Positions 1 to 8,506 of a stretch of 64,000 bases of DNA are shown in pieces (position 1 is the first letter of the stretch; each line of letters begins with the position of its first letter). The stretch comes from Clostridiales bacterium UBA1390 (GTDB lineage Bacteria; Bacillota; Clostridia; Lachnospirales; Bianqueaceae). A model generated the notes under the pieces. It did no database searches. It had not been told where the DNA came from and saw only the letters and a program-made list of their open reading frames with translations. Both the position numbers and the translations under genes were made by a program. The DNA lies in the NCBI GenBank assembly GCA_002305315.1, contig DBQQ01000006.1, forward strand, positions 62,001 to 126,000, in the 5' to 3' direction.

Positions 1-1
1 G

Positions 2-991
2 CCGAGGGAGATGACGACGGAACTTTGGGGATCCTATGGAAAGATGGCAGAAGCTTCCAAGGGAAAGGATACGACGACGGGACATTGGGAACTCGCGGGG
101 CTTGTTTCTCAGGAGGCTATGCCCGTCTTTCCACAGGGATTTCCGGATGAGGTCATTCGGGCTTTTACAGAGGCAACTGGCCGGGGCGTGCTCTGTAATC
201 GTCCATACTCGGGTACGCAGGTGATCGCAGACTACGGTGAGGAACATATCCGTACGGGAAAATGGATCGTGTATACGTCGGCGGATAGTGTGTTTCAGCT
301 GGCTGCGCATGAGGAAGTTGTGAGTGTGGAAGAACTGTACGAAGCCTGCCGAAAGGCCAGAAAGATTCTTCAGGGGCCTTATGGGGTGGGGCGTGTGATT
401 GCAAGACCCTTTGCCGGGGAAGCCCCCTCTTTTTATCGTACGAGCCGTCGGCATGATTTTTCATTGAAGCCAGGAGGAATGGTTTTGCCAAAGCTTCTGC
501 AGATGAATCAGCTGGATACCATAGCGATAGGTAAGATCTATGATATCTTCGCGGGTGTCGGATTTGATGCGCCGCACGTCACACAGAATAATGCAGAAGG
601 AATGGCGATGACGGAGAGTTGCCTAAAGGAAGACTTTCATGGTTTATGTTTCACGAATCTGGTGGATTTTGATATGCTGTATGGACATCGAAACGATCCG
701 GCAGGCTATGCCGGGGCACTGACAGAGTTTGATCGGTGGTTGGGAGATTTTCTGCCTAGACTGGGAGAGAGGGACTGTCTGGTCATTACGGCAGATCATG
801 GCTGCGATCCGGGAACCCCGAGTACAGATCACAGCCGGGAATATGTGCCGGTATGTATTTATTCTAAAGAGTTGCCGCCGCGGCCGATCGGAATACGAAA
901 GAGCTTCGCCGATCTGGGACGAACGATTGCCGCCTGGTTTGGGATTTCAGAGGGAATCCAGGGCGAATCCTTTGCGGAGATATGGCCATGA
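2..991 (+). CDS. deoB: Phosphopentomutase, 5'-truncated by window edge
   Basis: Interconverts (deoxy)ribose-1-phosphate and (deoxy)ribose-5-phosphate, feeding sugars from nucleoside breakdown into central metabolism; cytosolic, two Mn2+ ions. The reading frame is open to the left edge, so about 60-65 N-terminal residues of a usual length near 390 are missing. The conserved GKDTTTGHWELAG block around the phosphorylated Thr is near the visible N terminus. The metal-binding TADHGCDPGTPSTDHSRE stretch near nt 788-840 is the alkaline-phosphatase superfamily signature. Its stop overlaps the start of cdd as ATGA, and cdd and pdp follow, giving a nucleoside-salvage operon. Identity is firm; the start is not visible. 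Confidence 0.95.
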   Translation, partial: PREMTTELWGSYGKMAEASKGKDTTTGHWELAGLVSQEAMPVFPQGFPDEVIRAFTEATGRGVLCNRPYSGTQVIADYGEEHIRTGKWIVYTSADSVFQLAAHEEVVSVEELYEACRKARKILQGPYGVGRVIARPFAGEAPSFYRTSRRHDFSLKPGGMVLPKLLQMNQLDTIAIGKIYDIFAGVGFDAPHVTQNNAEGMAMTESCLKEDFHGLCFTNLVDFDMLYGHRNDPAGYAGALTEFDRWLGDFLPRLGERDCLVITADHGCDPGTPSTDHSREYVPVCIYSKELPPRPIGIRKSFADLGRTIAAWFGISEGIQGESFAEIWP

Positions 992-1407
992 GAGAACAGG
1001 AATTGCTGAAGAAGGCAGAAGAGGCCAGTCAGTACGCATATGCGCCCTATTCACACTTTCAGGTGGGAGCTGCGGTACTGTGCGTAGACGGAAGCATCTA
1101 TACGGGATGCAATGTGGAAAACGCTTCCTACGGGCTTTGCATGTGTGCAGAGCGGGTCGCGATTGGAAAAGCGGTATCAGAGGGGAAGCGCCGGATTGAT
1201 ATGATTGCGATTGCAGGACGAGAAGAAGGCGGTGCGTTTCGAGCCAGCTGTTCTCCCTGTGGTGCTTGCAGGCAGGTGATTGCCGAGTTTTCCGACGAGA
1301 ATACGAGGGTGATTACCGGAAACAGTGACGGAGAGTGGAAAGAATGGTCGGTGCGAGAGATGCTGCCGGCAGCGTTTGAAATGGAGGAGTCCAATGAGAG
1401 CCTATGA
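988..1407 (+). CDS. cdd: Cytidine deaminase
   Basis: Hydrolytically deaminates cytidine and deoxycytidine to uridine and deoxyuridine, supplying the downstream pyrimidine phosphorylase. Length (139 aa) fits the small homotetrameric class. Visible motifs are NVENASYG (substrate binding), CAE with zinc ligand C53 and catalytic E55, and PCGAC giving zinc ligands C91 and C94, so three Cys ligands as in the tetrameric family. I chose ATG 988 rather than ATG 982: the GGAG at 976-979 lies 8 nt upstream, and the start overlaps the deoB stop as ATGA. The C-terminal end overlaps pdp by 14 nt. Confidence 0.95.
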   Translation: MREQELLKKAEEASQYAYAPYSHFQVGAAVLCVDGSIYTGCNVENASYGLCMCAERVAIGKAVSEGKRRIDMIAIAGREEGGAFRASCSPCGACRQVIAEFSDENTRVITGNSDGEWKEWSVREMLPAAFEMEESNESL

Positions 1408-2683
1408 TCTGCTGGAAAAGAAGAAGAGAGGGGAAGCGCTGAGCCAGGAAGAGCTCCATTTCCTAATCGATGGATATGTACAAGGAGAAATACCGGATTA
1501 TCAGATGGCAGCATTCCTGATGGCCGTCTGTCTGCGAGGCATGACCGATCAGGAAACAGAGGCGATGACACAGATCATGCGCGCATCCGGTGCGCAGATA
1601 GATCTTGCGGGAATAGAAGGCCCTACCGTAGATAAGCATAGTACAGGAGGTGTAGGGGATAAGACAACGCTTGTGCTGGCGCCTGCCATTGCGGCGCTGG
1701 GAGGTCGGATGATGAAGATGAGCGGCCGGGGCCTGGGATATACAGGGGGAACGATTGACAAACTGGAATCGATCCCGGGATTTCGGACGGCGCTATCGAC
1801 AGAAGAGGCTGTGGCACAGGTCAATCGAATTGGTGTATGTATCCTAGGACAGAGCGAAGATCTGGCGCCTGCTGATAAAAAAATCTATGCGCTGCGAGAT
1901 CTGACCGCAACGGTGGATAGTGTGCCTTTGATTGCGGCCAGTATTATGAGTAAGAAGCTGGCGGTAGGAAATCAGGGGATTGTACTAGATGTGACCTATG
2001 GCAGTGGCGCGTTTATGAAAACACCTGAAGCCGCCGTCCAGTTAGCGCAGAAGATGATCCATATTGGTCGCAGTGCGGGACGCAAGATGGCGGCGGTGAT
2101 CAGCAGCATGGAGATTCCGCTGGGGCATTACGTAGGAAACCTATGTGAGATCCGAGAGGCTATCGATACGCTATGCGGAAGAGGCCCGGAGGATCTGACA
2201 GAGGTCTGTGCGGAATTGGGAGGCGCGATGTGGGCCCTATGTTGTGACAAGGACAGAGAGACTTGCAGGGAAGAGTTCCTCGGCGTACTGCAAAATGGGC
2301 AGGCATTTGAGAAGTTCCAACAAATGGTTCGTGCGCAGGGAGGAGACCTGGATGCGGCCTTGGAACAGAAGGCAGGGTACACGCGGGAGATCCGCGCGTG
2401 GAAAAGCGGATATGTGACACATATGGATACGGAGAAGATCGGGATCGCGGTCATGACACTGGGAGCAGGACGAAAGCGCAAGGAAGATTCGATTGATCCG
2501 TTAGCAGGGCTTTTTGTAGCGCATAAAACAGGAGAATATATAGAAGGAGGAGACCTCCTTTTTCGGATGGAGGCCAGCAGCAGGGAACGGTTTGCGTCAG
2601 CAGAGGAGATCCTTTGCAGCGCGGTTACCATGGGGAACGATCCGGTATCTACTCCTCCGCTTCTGTACAAGATTCTGCATTGA
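1394..2683 (+). CDS. pdp: Pyrimidine-nucleoside (thymidine) phosphorylase
   Basis: Phosphorolysis of uridine, thymidine and deoxyuridine to base plus (deoxy)ribose-1-phosphate, which DeoB next door converts to the 5-phosphate. The 429-aa product has the family layout: an N-terminal helical domain (RAYDLLEKKKRGEALS...) and the phosphate-binding signature DKHSTGGVGDKTTLV at about residues 81-95. Start ATG 1394 is set by GGAGGAG just upstream and by homology to the MRxxDLI start; an in-frame ATG at 1325 lies inside cdd and is unlikely. Pyrimidine (broad) rather than strict thymidine specificity is inferred from the usual Firmicutes deoB-cdd-pdp context. The stop codon overlaps the -35 box of the next promoter. 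Confidence 0.93.
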   Translation: MRAYDLLEKKKRGEALSQEELHFLIDGYVQGEIPDYQMAAFLMAVCLRGMTDQETEAMTQIMRASGAQIDLAGIEGPTVDKHSTGGVGDKTTLVLAPAIAALGGRMMKMSGRGLGYTGGTIDKLESIPGFRTALSTEEAVAQVNRIGVCILGQSEDLAPADKKIYALRDLTATVDSVPLIAASIMSKKLAVGNQGIVLDVTYGSGAFMKTPEAAVQLAQKMIHIGRSAGRKMAAVISSMEIPLGHYVGNLCEIREAIDTLCGRGPEDLTEVCAELGGAMWALCCDKDRETCREEFLGVLQNGQAFEKFQQMVRAQGGDLDAALEQKAGYTREIRAWKSGYVTHMDTEKIGIAVMTLGAGRKRKEDSIDPLAGLFVAHKTGEYIEGGDLLFRMEASSRERFASAEEILCSAVTMGNDPVSTPPLLYKILH

Positions 2684-2708
2684 CAAAAAAACGGGTATAT
2701 GCTATATT
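2680..2708 (+). promoter_or_regulatory. SigA-type promoter for the zinc-ribbon membrane gene
   Basis: TTGACA at 2680-2685, 17-nt spacer, TATATT at 2703-2708. The -35 overlaps the pdp stop codon. It gives the 2747 gene its own transcription start about 32 nt ahead of its ATG. Confidence 0.75.
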
Positions 2709-2746
2709 TGTTAAGCTTATTCTACTAAAGAAAGGCGGGAACTTTC

Positions 2747-3682
2747 ATGCGCAGATGTCCGATGTGTGGGAACGAGAACGAGGAAGATGCAAAGGTCTGT
2801 TCGCAGTGCGGCAGAAACTTGAAAGAACAGGAAGAGGATGTGGAAGAAGTCAGTGACTTCCCAGCAGTAGATGAGATAGAGACGGAGGAGGCTTCTACGA
2901 GAGCGCTCCAGATTCTGAAAAAGGGTGCAGGATCTACCGTGTTACATGTAGCTATCTTTCTGTATATGCTGATGGTCATCTATAATATCGCTTCTCTGGT
3001 TCTTGACGAAATGATTTTCTTTAAAATCATCACATTGGTGCAGCGGATCATGGAAGAAACGATGACACTCCCGGCGGGAGTCCTGAGTGAGATATCCGAG
3101 AAGGTGTTCTCCGTTTCCAATTTTGCGGCGCTTTTTATTCTATTGCCGGAAGTGCTTTGTTTTCTGGGAATGGCGATGTACACGCTGTCGGCTTCGCATA
3201 TGACAGAACCGAGTAAAGACACGGGCGGGCTGACGTTGATTCAGATTGCAGTTTTCATTGAACTCATTTTTTATCTGACCATTGGATTTGTGATTATGGG
3301 AATCTTTGTGGTCAGCATGGTAAGAGAGTGGGAGATGGGCATCCTGAATTCAGAAAGTCTGACGGTATACCTGGCACTGCTTGGCGCCGCATTAGTCGTG
3401 ATTTTACTGGTGCTGTTTTATGAGATCGGGGTGATTCGAACGATTCGAAGCCTGAAATATACGATGCGTACGGGAAATCCCAACGAAGACATATCCGGAT
3501 ATGTTATTTTCATGAATTTTGTGATGAGCATAATGGTTCTTGTCTTTTCCTTCCTGGCGATTCCATATACAGAAGTTGAAGGCTTTATTGTATCGGCTAT
3601 GGGAACGTTGGTCACTATCCTGCTCACAAGCGGACTCATCTGGTATCGAAACAAGCTGCGGCAGCTTGTTGGCAGAATCTAA
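2747..3682 (+). CDS. Zinc-ribbon multi-pass membrane protein, function unknown
   Basis: 311 aa. The N terminus is a zinc ribbon with CPMCG at residues 4-8 and CSQCGRN at about 18-24, followed by an acidic linker (EEDVEEVSDFPAVDEIETEE). After that come about five to six hydrophobic segments: roughly 65-85, 120-140, 165-195, 205-230, 250-272 and 278-298. The predicted layout is a cytosolic zinc ribbon tethered to a membrane bundle. Start ATG 2747 follows AAAGGCGGGA. The gene has its own promoter and a strong terminator, so it is monocistronic. Such 'zinc ribbon plus membrane' proteins are common in Clostridia without a known role. I do not assign a function. Confidence 0.85.
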   Translation: MRRCPMCGNENEEDAKVCSQCGRNLKEQEEDVEEVSDFPAVDEIETEEASTRALQILKKGAGSTVLHVAIFLYMLMVIYNIASLVLDEMIFFKIITLVQRIMEETMTLPAGVLSEISEKVFSVSNFAALFILLPEVLCFLGMAMYTLSASHMTEPSKDTGGLTLIQIAVFIELIFYLTIGFVIMGIFVVSMVREWEMGILNSESLTVYLALLGAALVVILLVLFYEIGVIRTIRSLKYTMRTGNPNEDISGYVIFMNFVMSIMVLVFSFLAIPYTEVEGFIVSAMGTLVTILLTSGLIWYRNKLRQLVGRI

Positions 3683-3693
3683 AAGAATGGCTT

Positions 3694-3735
3694 ATTGTCG
3701 GTTTTGGCGCTCCGGTGCGGAAACCGACAATTTTT
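3694..3735 (+). terminator. Intrinsic terminator after zinc-ribbon gene
   Basis: The 11-bp stem ATTGTCGGTTT / AAACCGACAAT (3694-3704 with 3721-3731) is followed by a T5 run at 3731-3735. It separates the zinc-ribbon gene from the sigma factor gene. Confidence 0.85.
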
Positions 3736-3825
3736 ATGGAAAAATACAGCCGAAAAAAATTTGAAAAAGGCTGCAAGATTTTCTGATTTTCGTTGTATAG
3801 GTTATTGTGGAAAGGAAGAAAACCA

Positions 3826-4377
3826 ATGCGGGATGAAAGGATCGTCGCTCTTTTAAGAAAAAAGAGTGAGAGGGGGCTCCGCGCTTTGGCGGAGAAGTAT
3901 GGCCGCCTGCTGCACTATGTGGCATCAGGAATATTGCGCAATCGTCCGGAGGATGTGGAGGAATGCCTGAATGATGTGTACCTGCATATCTGGGCGCATG
4001 CGGAAACCTTTGATTTTGAGAAAGCATCCTTGCCCACATATCTGAAGGTTCTCACCAGAAATGCCTCGATTAACAGGCTGAAATGGCTGCAAAGGCGAGA
4101 AGGCACTGGGGGAGATCCCGAAGACTGGGAAAGTATTGAAATGTATGCGGATGAGCGTCAGGACGTGGAGAGAACGGTACTGGGCAGAGAGGATGTCCGC
4201 AAGCTGGAGAGGATGATTGAGGAGATGGAGGCGTTGGATCGAGAGATCTTGTTGCGCCGGTATTTCTATCTGCAATCTTCCAGAGAGATTTCACAGTATA
4301 CAGGGATGAGTATATCCGCCATTGACAGCCGGTTAAGCCGTTTGCGGGCGCGGATTCGAAAAGAATTTAAGGAGTAG
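3826..4377 (+). CDS. ECF-like RNA polymerase sigma factor
   Basis: 183-aa sigma-70 family protein with only regions 2 and 4, the ECF architecture. Region 2 spans about residues 18-88 (RALAEKYGRLLHYVASGILRN, then EDVEECLNDVYLHIW, then FDFEKASLPTYLKVLTRNAS). Region 4 is at the C terminus (LDREILLRRYFYLQSSREISQ, then MSISAIDSRLSRLRARIRKEF), with a recognisable helix-turn-helix. ATG 3826 is preceded by GGAAAGGAAG. The following 78-aa one-helix gene starts 3 nt after the stop and is a plausible anti-sigma partner. The fatty acid operon begins 62 nt beyond that, so a link to envelope or membrane-lipid control is inferred, not shown. Confidence 0.88.
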   Translation: MRDERIVALLRKKSERGLRALAEKYGRLLHYVASGILRNRPEDVEECLNDVYLHIWAHAETFDFEKASLPTYLKVLTRNASINRLKWLQRREGTGGDPEDWESIEMYADERQDVERTVLGREDVRKLERMIEEMEALDREILLRRYFYLQSSREISQYTGMSISAIDSRLSRLRARIRKEFKE

Positions 4378-4380
4378 AAA

Positions 4381-4617
4381 ATGGACGAGAAAAGAATGAT
4401 TGACCTGTTAGGCCTGATCCAGCCTGGGTTACTGGAGGATCATATCGCGGAGAGGGATTATCAAACCGTAAAAAAATGTATTCGCAAGTTGAAACATGCG
4501 CATCGTTGGCCCTGGATTACCTGTTTGGCCGCGGGAGGCGCGCTGGTTGCGGCAGGCGGTGCTATCCTGGCCAGGTATCTGGTCATTCTGCGTAAGGCGT
4601 CTCGGCGTATGGCATAG
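4381..4617 (+). CDS. Small single-helix membrane protein, possible anti-sigma factor
   Basis: 78 aa. The first 48 residues are charged and predicted cytosolic (DEKRMIDLLGLIQPGLLEDH). They are followed by one hydrophobic segment rich in Ala/Gly at about 48-70 (WITCLAAGGALVAAGGAIL) and a short basic tail (RKASRRMA). It starts 3 nt after the sigma factor stop, so the two are surely co-translated. Position and topology resemble minimal membrane anti-sigma factors that hold an ECF sigma by a short N-terminal domain. There is no zinc-binding HxxxCxxC motif, so it is not a ZAS-type anti-sigma. Function is inferred from context only. Confidence 0.7.
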   Translation: MDEKRMIDLLGLIQPGLLEDHIAERDYQTVKKCIRKLKHAHRWPWITCLAAGGALVAAGGAILARYLVILRKASRRMA

Positions 4618-4629
4618 AGATGGGATGAG

Positions 4630-4644
4630 AGTACCGCAGGGTAC
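4630..4644 (+). promoter_or_regulatory. Palindrome ahead of the fatty acid operon, candidate lipid-regulator operator
   Basis: AGTACC-GCAG-GGTAC lies 35 nt upstream of fabK: GTACC at 4631-4635 mirrored by GGTAC at 4640-4644. The AGTACC half resembles the core of FapR operators of Bacillales as I remember them. No FapR gene is visible here and no clear -35/-10 pair overlaps the site, so this is a weak call. Confidence 0.3.
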
Positions 4645-4678
4645 GGTATGTTATCATGTATGTTTGAGGAGGATTCAG

Positions 4679-5614
4679 ATGAAGACACGAGTGAATGAAT
4701 TGTTGGGAATTACCTATCCGATTATTCAAGGAGGTATGGCCTGGGTGGCGGAGCATCATCTGGCGGGGGCTGTGTCCGCCGCGGGAGGTCTTGGCCTGAT
4801 TGGCGCGGCCAGCGCACCAGCGGAGTGGGTGAGGAGCGAGATCCGTAAGGTAAGAGAAATGACCGATCGCCCCTTTGGCGTCAATATCATGCTGATGAGC
4901 CCCTATGCTGCGGAAGTGGCACAGGTAGTCGCCGAGGAAAAGGTTCCTGTCGTGACGACAGGAGCGGGAAATCCAGAGCCTTTTATGCCGATGTGGAAGG
5001 AAGCCGGTGTAAAAGTGATTCCTGTTATCGCATCGGTATCTCTGGCGAGGCGTATGGAACGGCTGGGAGCTGATGCGGTCGTCGCAGAAGGCTGTGAATC
5101 CGGCGGACATATTGGGGAGACGACGACGATGAATCTGGTGCCGCAGGTAGTTGACGCCGTCAAGATTCCGGTGATTGCCGCAGGAGGTATCGCGGATGGC
5201 CGGCAGATGGCCGCTGCCTTCATGCTGGGAGCCGAGGGGGTACAGGTAGGAACCCGATTTGTGGCTTCAGAAGAAGCGCTGGTACATGAGAATTATAAGA
5301 ATCGAGTGGTCAAGGCGGGGGACACAGATACGGTCGTGACAGGACGCAGCCATAATCATCCCATTCGTTCTTTACGGAATTCGATGACAAGAGAGTACCT
5401 GAAAATGGAGAACGCGGGGCGTTCTTTTGAGGAATTGGAGCAGATTACCTTAGGCGGTCTGCGTCGTGCCGTGCAGGAAGGGGATGTCGTGCATGGTTCC
5501 GTGATGTGTGGACAGAGTGCCGGATTAGTCCATGAGATCCTGAGTTGTCAGGAGATTCTGGAACGGATGGAAGCGGAAGCCGAGAAACTGTTGACGGGAG
5601 GCCGCCATGAGTAA
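4679..5614 (+). CDS. fabK: Enoyl-ACP reductase II (FMN, NAD(P)H)
   Basis: Reduces trans-2-enoyl-ACP in the last step of each fatty acid elongation round. FabK is an FMN-dependent TIM-barrel enzyme unrelated to FabI and naturally insensitive to triclosan. The 311-aa product shows ITYPIIQGGMAWVAEHHLAG at the N terminus, CESGGHIGETTTM (phosphate/flavin site) near residue 140, AAGGIADGRQM near 180, and the CGQSAGLV block near the C terminus typical of FabK as opposed to nitronate monooxygenases. Start ATG 4679 follows GAGGAGG; the frame is open to 4496 but that is inside the preceding gene. First gene of the FASII operon, overlapping fabD by 8 nt. Confidence 0.93.
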   Translation: MKTRVNELLGITYPIIQGGMAWVAEHHLAGAVSAAGGLGLIGAASAPAEWVRSEIRKVREMTDRPFGVNIMLMSPYAAEVAQVVAEEKVPVVTTGAGNPEPFMPMWKEAGVKVIPVIASVSLARRMERLGADAVVAEGCESGGHIGETTTMNLVPQVVDAVKIPVIAAGGIADGRQMAAAFMLGAEGVQVGTRFVASEEALVHENYKNRVVKAGDTDTVVTGRSHNHPIRSLRNSMTREYLKMENAGRSFEELEQITLGGLRRAVQEGDVVHGSVMCGQSAGLVHEILSCQEILERMEAEAEKLLTGGRHE

Positions 5615-6533
5615 GATCGCATTTGTTTTTCCAGGTCAGGGAGCGCAGTATGTGGGGATGGGGAAGGATTTTTATGAAGCGTATCCATCCTTTCGTGAAC
5701 GCATGTCTCAGGCGTCTTCCCGCCTGGGATTTTCTATGGAAGCCCTGTGTTTTGAAGAGGAAGAGAAACTCAATCTGACGGAGTATACCCAGTGTGCTAT
5801 GGTCAGTGTCTGCGGCGGAATTACGGATCTTTTGCGGGAGGCCGGGATCAAACCGGATGTTTGCGCGGGATTGAGCTTGGGAGAGTACGCGGCGTTGTAT
5901 GCCTGCGGCGTGTTTACCTTTGAAGATGCGGTGGCTGCCGTCAGGGAGAGGGGGATTCTGATGCAGAATACGGTGCCTGCGGGAGTCGGTTCTATGGCGG
6001 CGATTGTGGGGATGTCCGCAGAACAGGTGCGTCAAGTGTGTCAGGAAACAGAGGGCAGAGTCAGCATCGCCAATGACAATTGCCCGGGACAGCTTGTGAT
6101 CACAGGAGAGATGGCCGCTGTGCACGAGGCGATGGAAAAGGCGCGCGCGGCAGGAGCCAGGCGCGCCGTAGAACTGAAGGTGAGTGGTCCCTTTCATTCG
6201 GAATTGCTGATTCCTGCGGCGGAGCCACTGCGCCAGATGCTTTCTGAGATTTCATTATCCGATCCGTGTGTTCCCTATGTGGCCAACGTGACGGCTTCTT
6301 ACGTAACGGATCAGAAAGATGTGGTGGATCTGTTGGCGCGTCAGATCTATTCACCGGTCCGCTTCCGAGAGAGTGTTCTTGCGATGTATGAAGCCGGTGT
6401 AGACACTTTTATCGAGATCGGACCGGGACATACACTGTCTTCTATGATTCGTAAGACCGTGAAGGGAGTCCGTACCGTATCCGTGGAGCATGTGGCGGAT
6501 CTTTTGCAGCTGAAGGAGGAAATGGGATGTTAG
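5607..6533 (+). CDS. fabD: Malonyl-CoA:ACP transacylase
   Basis: Transfers malonyl from CoA to acyl carrier protein, supplying the extender unit for FabF. The 308-aa protein has the hallmark FPGQGAQYVGMG start, the nucleophile elbow GLSLGEY with Ser at residue 90, and the partner His in GPFHSELL at residue 197. It overlaps fabK by 8 nt upstream and fabG by 7 nt downstream, indicating tight translational coupling. Length is normal for the family. Confidence 0.96.
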   Translation: MSKIAFVFPGQGAQYVGMGKDFYEAYPSFRERMSQASSRLGFSMEALCFEEEEKLNLTEYTQCAMVSVCGGITDLLREAGIKPDVCAGLSLGEYAALYACGVFTFEDAVAAVRERGILMQNTVPAGVGSMAAIVGMSAEQVRQVCQETEGRVSIANDNCPGQLVITGEMAAVHEAMEKARAAGARRAVELKVSGPFHSELLIPAAEPLRQMLSEISLSDPCVPYVANVTASYVTDQKDVVDLLARQIYSPVRFRESVLAMYEAGVDTFIEIGPGHTLSSMIRKTVKGVRTVSVEHVADLLQLKEEMGC

Positions 6534-7267
6534 ATCAGAAAGTGGCGCTGGTCACCGGAGCCAGCCGTGGAATCGGCCGTTCGATTGCGATTACGCTGGC
6601 GCAGCAGGGATTTTTTGTGGTGGTGAATTATCGAGGTTCGGAAGCACGGGCACAGGGCGTTTTGGGCGAGATCGAAAACGCAGGCGGACAGGGACAGATT
6701 TATCCCTGCGATGTGGCTTCGGAAGCCGATGTGAAGACCATGATCGAAACAATTGTGAAACAATATGGGCACCTGGATGTGGTGGTCAACAACGCGGGTG
6801 TGACCAAGGATAATTTGATTCTGCGGATGAAAGCGGAGGATCTGGATCTGGTGCTCGATACCAACCTGAAGGGGACATTCTATTGTATGAAATACGCCGC
6901 CAAGCAGATGCTTCGTCAGCGCAGCGGCCGTATCATCAATATTTCTTCAATCGTGGGGATTCATGGAAATGCAGGGCAGGTCAATTACAGCGCTTCCAAG
7001 GCAGGAATCATCGGTATGACGAAATCGCTGGCAAAGGAGCTGGGCAGCCGTGGGATCACGGTGAACGCGGTGGCTCCGGGATTTATCGAGACGGAGATGA
7101 CGGAGGAGTTGCCGGAGGAGATCCGGGAAAAAATGCTGGGAAGTATTCCGCTGGGGCACTTTGGACAGAGTGAGGATGTGGCCGCGGCAGTATCGTTCCT
7201 GGCGTCTGAGGGTGCAGCATATATCACAGGACAAGTTTTAGGCGTTGACGGAGGTATGGGAGCATGA
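6527..7267 (+). CDS. fabG: 3-oxoacyl-ACP reductase
   Basis: NADPH-dependent reduction of beta-ketoacyl-ACP to beta-hydroxyacyl-ACP, the first reduction of each elongation cycle. 246 aa with a Rossmann fold: TGASRGIG cofactor loop at residues 10-17, NNAGVT near 88, and the catalytic Ser-Tyr-Lys with YSASK at Y154/K158. The C terminus SFLASEGAAYITGQVLGVDGG is the classic FabG end. ATG 6527 lies inside the fabD tail (7-nt overlap), and the stop overlaps the fabF start as ATGA. Confidence 0.95.
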   Translation: MLDQKVALVTGASRGIGRSIAITLAQQGFFVVVNYRGSEARAQGVLGEIENAGGQGQIYPCDVASEADVKTMIETIVKQYGHLDVVVNNAGVTKDNLILRMKAEDLDLVLDTNLKGTFYCMKYAAKQMLRQRSGRIINISSIVGIHGNAGQVNYSASKAGIIGMTKSLAKELGSRGITVNAVAPGFIETEMTEELPEEIREKMLGSIPLGHFGQSEDVAAAVSFLASEGAAYITGQVLGVDGGMGA

Positions 7268-8505
7268 GCGAGAAAAAGAGAGTCGTTGTGACGGGTATGG
7301 GCGTGGTGAGCCCGATTGGAAACTCCGTCGATGTGTTTTGGAATCATCTGATGGAGGGATATTGCGGAATCAAGCCGACCACGGCGTTTGATACGACGGA
7401 TTATAAATGGAAACTTTCCGCGCAGGACGATGATTTCGACCCGCTGCAGTATATGGACCGCAAGTCGGCCAGAAGGATGGAGCGATTCAGTCAGTTTGCG
7501 GTAGCCGCAGCGTCTCAGGCCATCGCGGAGTCTGGACTCGATCTTACGACGGAGGATCTGACACGAATCGGGGTTTCGGTGGGATCCGGCATTGGCAGCC
7601 TGGATGCGGCTGAGCGGGAATGCAAGAAGATCTTCGAGGGACGTCCGGGGAGAATCAGTCCGTTGTTTGTGCCGGTGATGATCTCGAATATGGCCGCCGG
7701 AAATGTGGCGATTCAGTTTGGGTTGAAGGGGAAATGTACCAACGTGGTGACAGCTTGTGCGACAGGTACGCATTCGATCGGAGAGGCCATGCGGTATATC
7801 CAGTGGGGAGACGCGGATGTGATGGTGTGCGGCGGTACAGAGGCTGCGATTACACCGCTCGGTATCGGCGGTTTTGGCGCGCTGACCGCGTTGACCACAT
7901 CCGAGGATCCGGCGCGCGCTTCGATTCCTTTTGATAAGGAGAGAAGCGGATTTGTCATGGGAGAGGGCGCCGGTGTGCTGGTGCTGGAGTCCTATGAGCA
8001 TGCCGTGAATCGAGGCGCCAAGATCCTGGCGGAAATCGCAGGATATGGAGCCACCTGTGACGCCTTTCATATTACCTCTCCCGCCGAGGATGGCGAGGGC
8101 GCGGCCAGAGCCATGTGTCTGGCGATGGAAGAGGCAGGGCTAAAACCAGAAGACATTGATTATGTGAACGCCCATGGCACGAGTACTCACCATAATGATC
8201 TCTTTGAGACGATCGCGATCAAGCGCGCCTTTGGTGAACATGCGTATAAACTTCATGTCAATTCTACCAAGTCGATGACGGGACATATGCTGGGCGCCGC
8301 GGGTGCGGTAGAATGTATCGTATGTGTGAAGAGTGTGATGGAGGATCGGATCCATCCGACGGCAGGATATCGGGTGCGGGATGAGGAGTTGGATCTGGAC
8401 TATACGCCGGAGGCTGTAGAAACGAAGGTACGCGCCGCCATCAGCAATTCGCTGGGATTCGGCGGACATAACGGCACACTCTTGATTCGAAAGTGGGAGG
8501 AATAA
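7264..8505 (+). CDS. fabF: Beta-ketoacyl-ACP synthase II
   Basis: Condenses malonyl-ACP with a growing acyl-ACP, the elongating Claisen step. 413 aa with the KAS II triad visible: C165 in VTACATGTHS, H304 in NAHGTSTHHND and H341 in SMTGHMLGAAG. The start MSEKKRVVVTGMGVVSPIG is typical. The operon has no fabH in this window, so the initiating KAS III must be elsewhere. It overlaps fabG by 4 nt and ends 1 nt before the accB start codon. Confidence 0.96.
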   Translation: MSEKKRVVVTGMGVVSPIGNSVDVFWNHLMEGYCGIKPTTAFDTTDYKWKLSAQDDDFDPLQYMDRKSARRMERFSQFAVAAASQAIAESGLDLTTEDLTRIGVSVGSGIGSLDAAERECKKIFEGRPGRISPLFVPVMISNMAAGNVAIQFGLKGKCTNVVTACATGTHSIGEAMRYIQWGDADVMVCGGTEAAITPLGIGGFGALTALTTSEDPARASIPFDKERSGFVMGEGAGVLVLESYEHAVNRGAKILAEIAGYGATCDAFHITSPAEDGEGAARAMCLAMEEAGLKPEDIDYVNAHGTSTHHNDLFETIAIKRAFGEHAYKLHVNSTKSMTGHMLGAAGAVECIVCVKSVMEDRIHPTAGYRVRDEELDLDYTPEAVETKVRAAISNSLGFGGHNGTLLIRKWEE

Positions 8506-8506
8506 A

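Noticed and set aside
6985-8070. 361-codon minus-strand frame across fabG/fabF
   Set aside because: Shadow of conserved plus-strand genes; the translation is rich in His, Arg and Ser with no family features.
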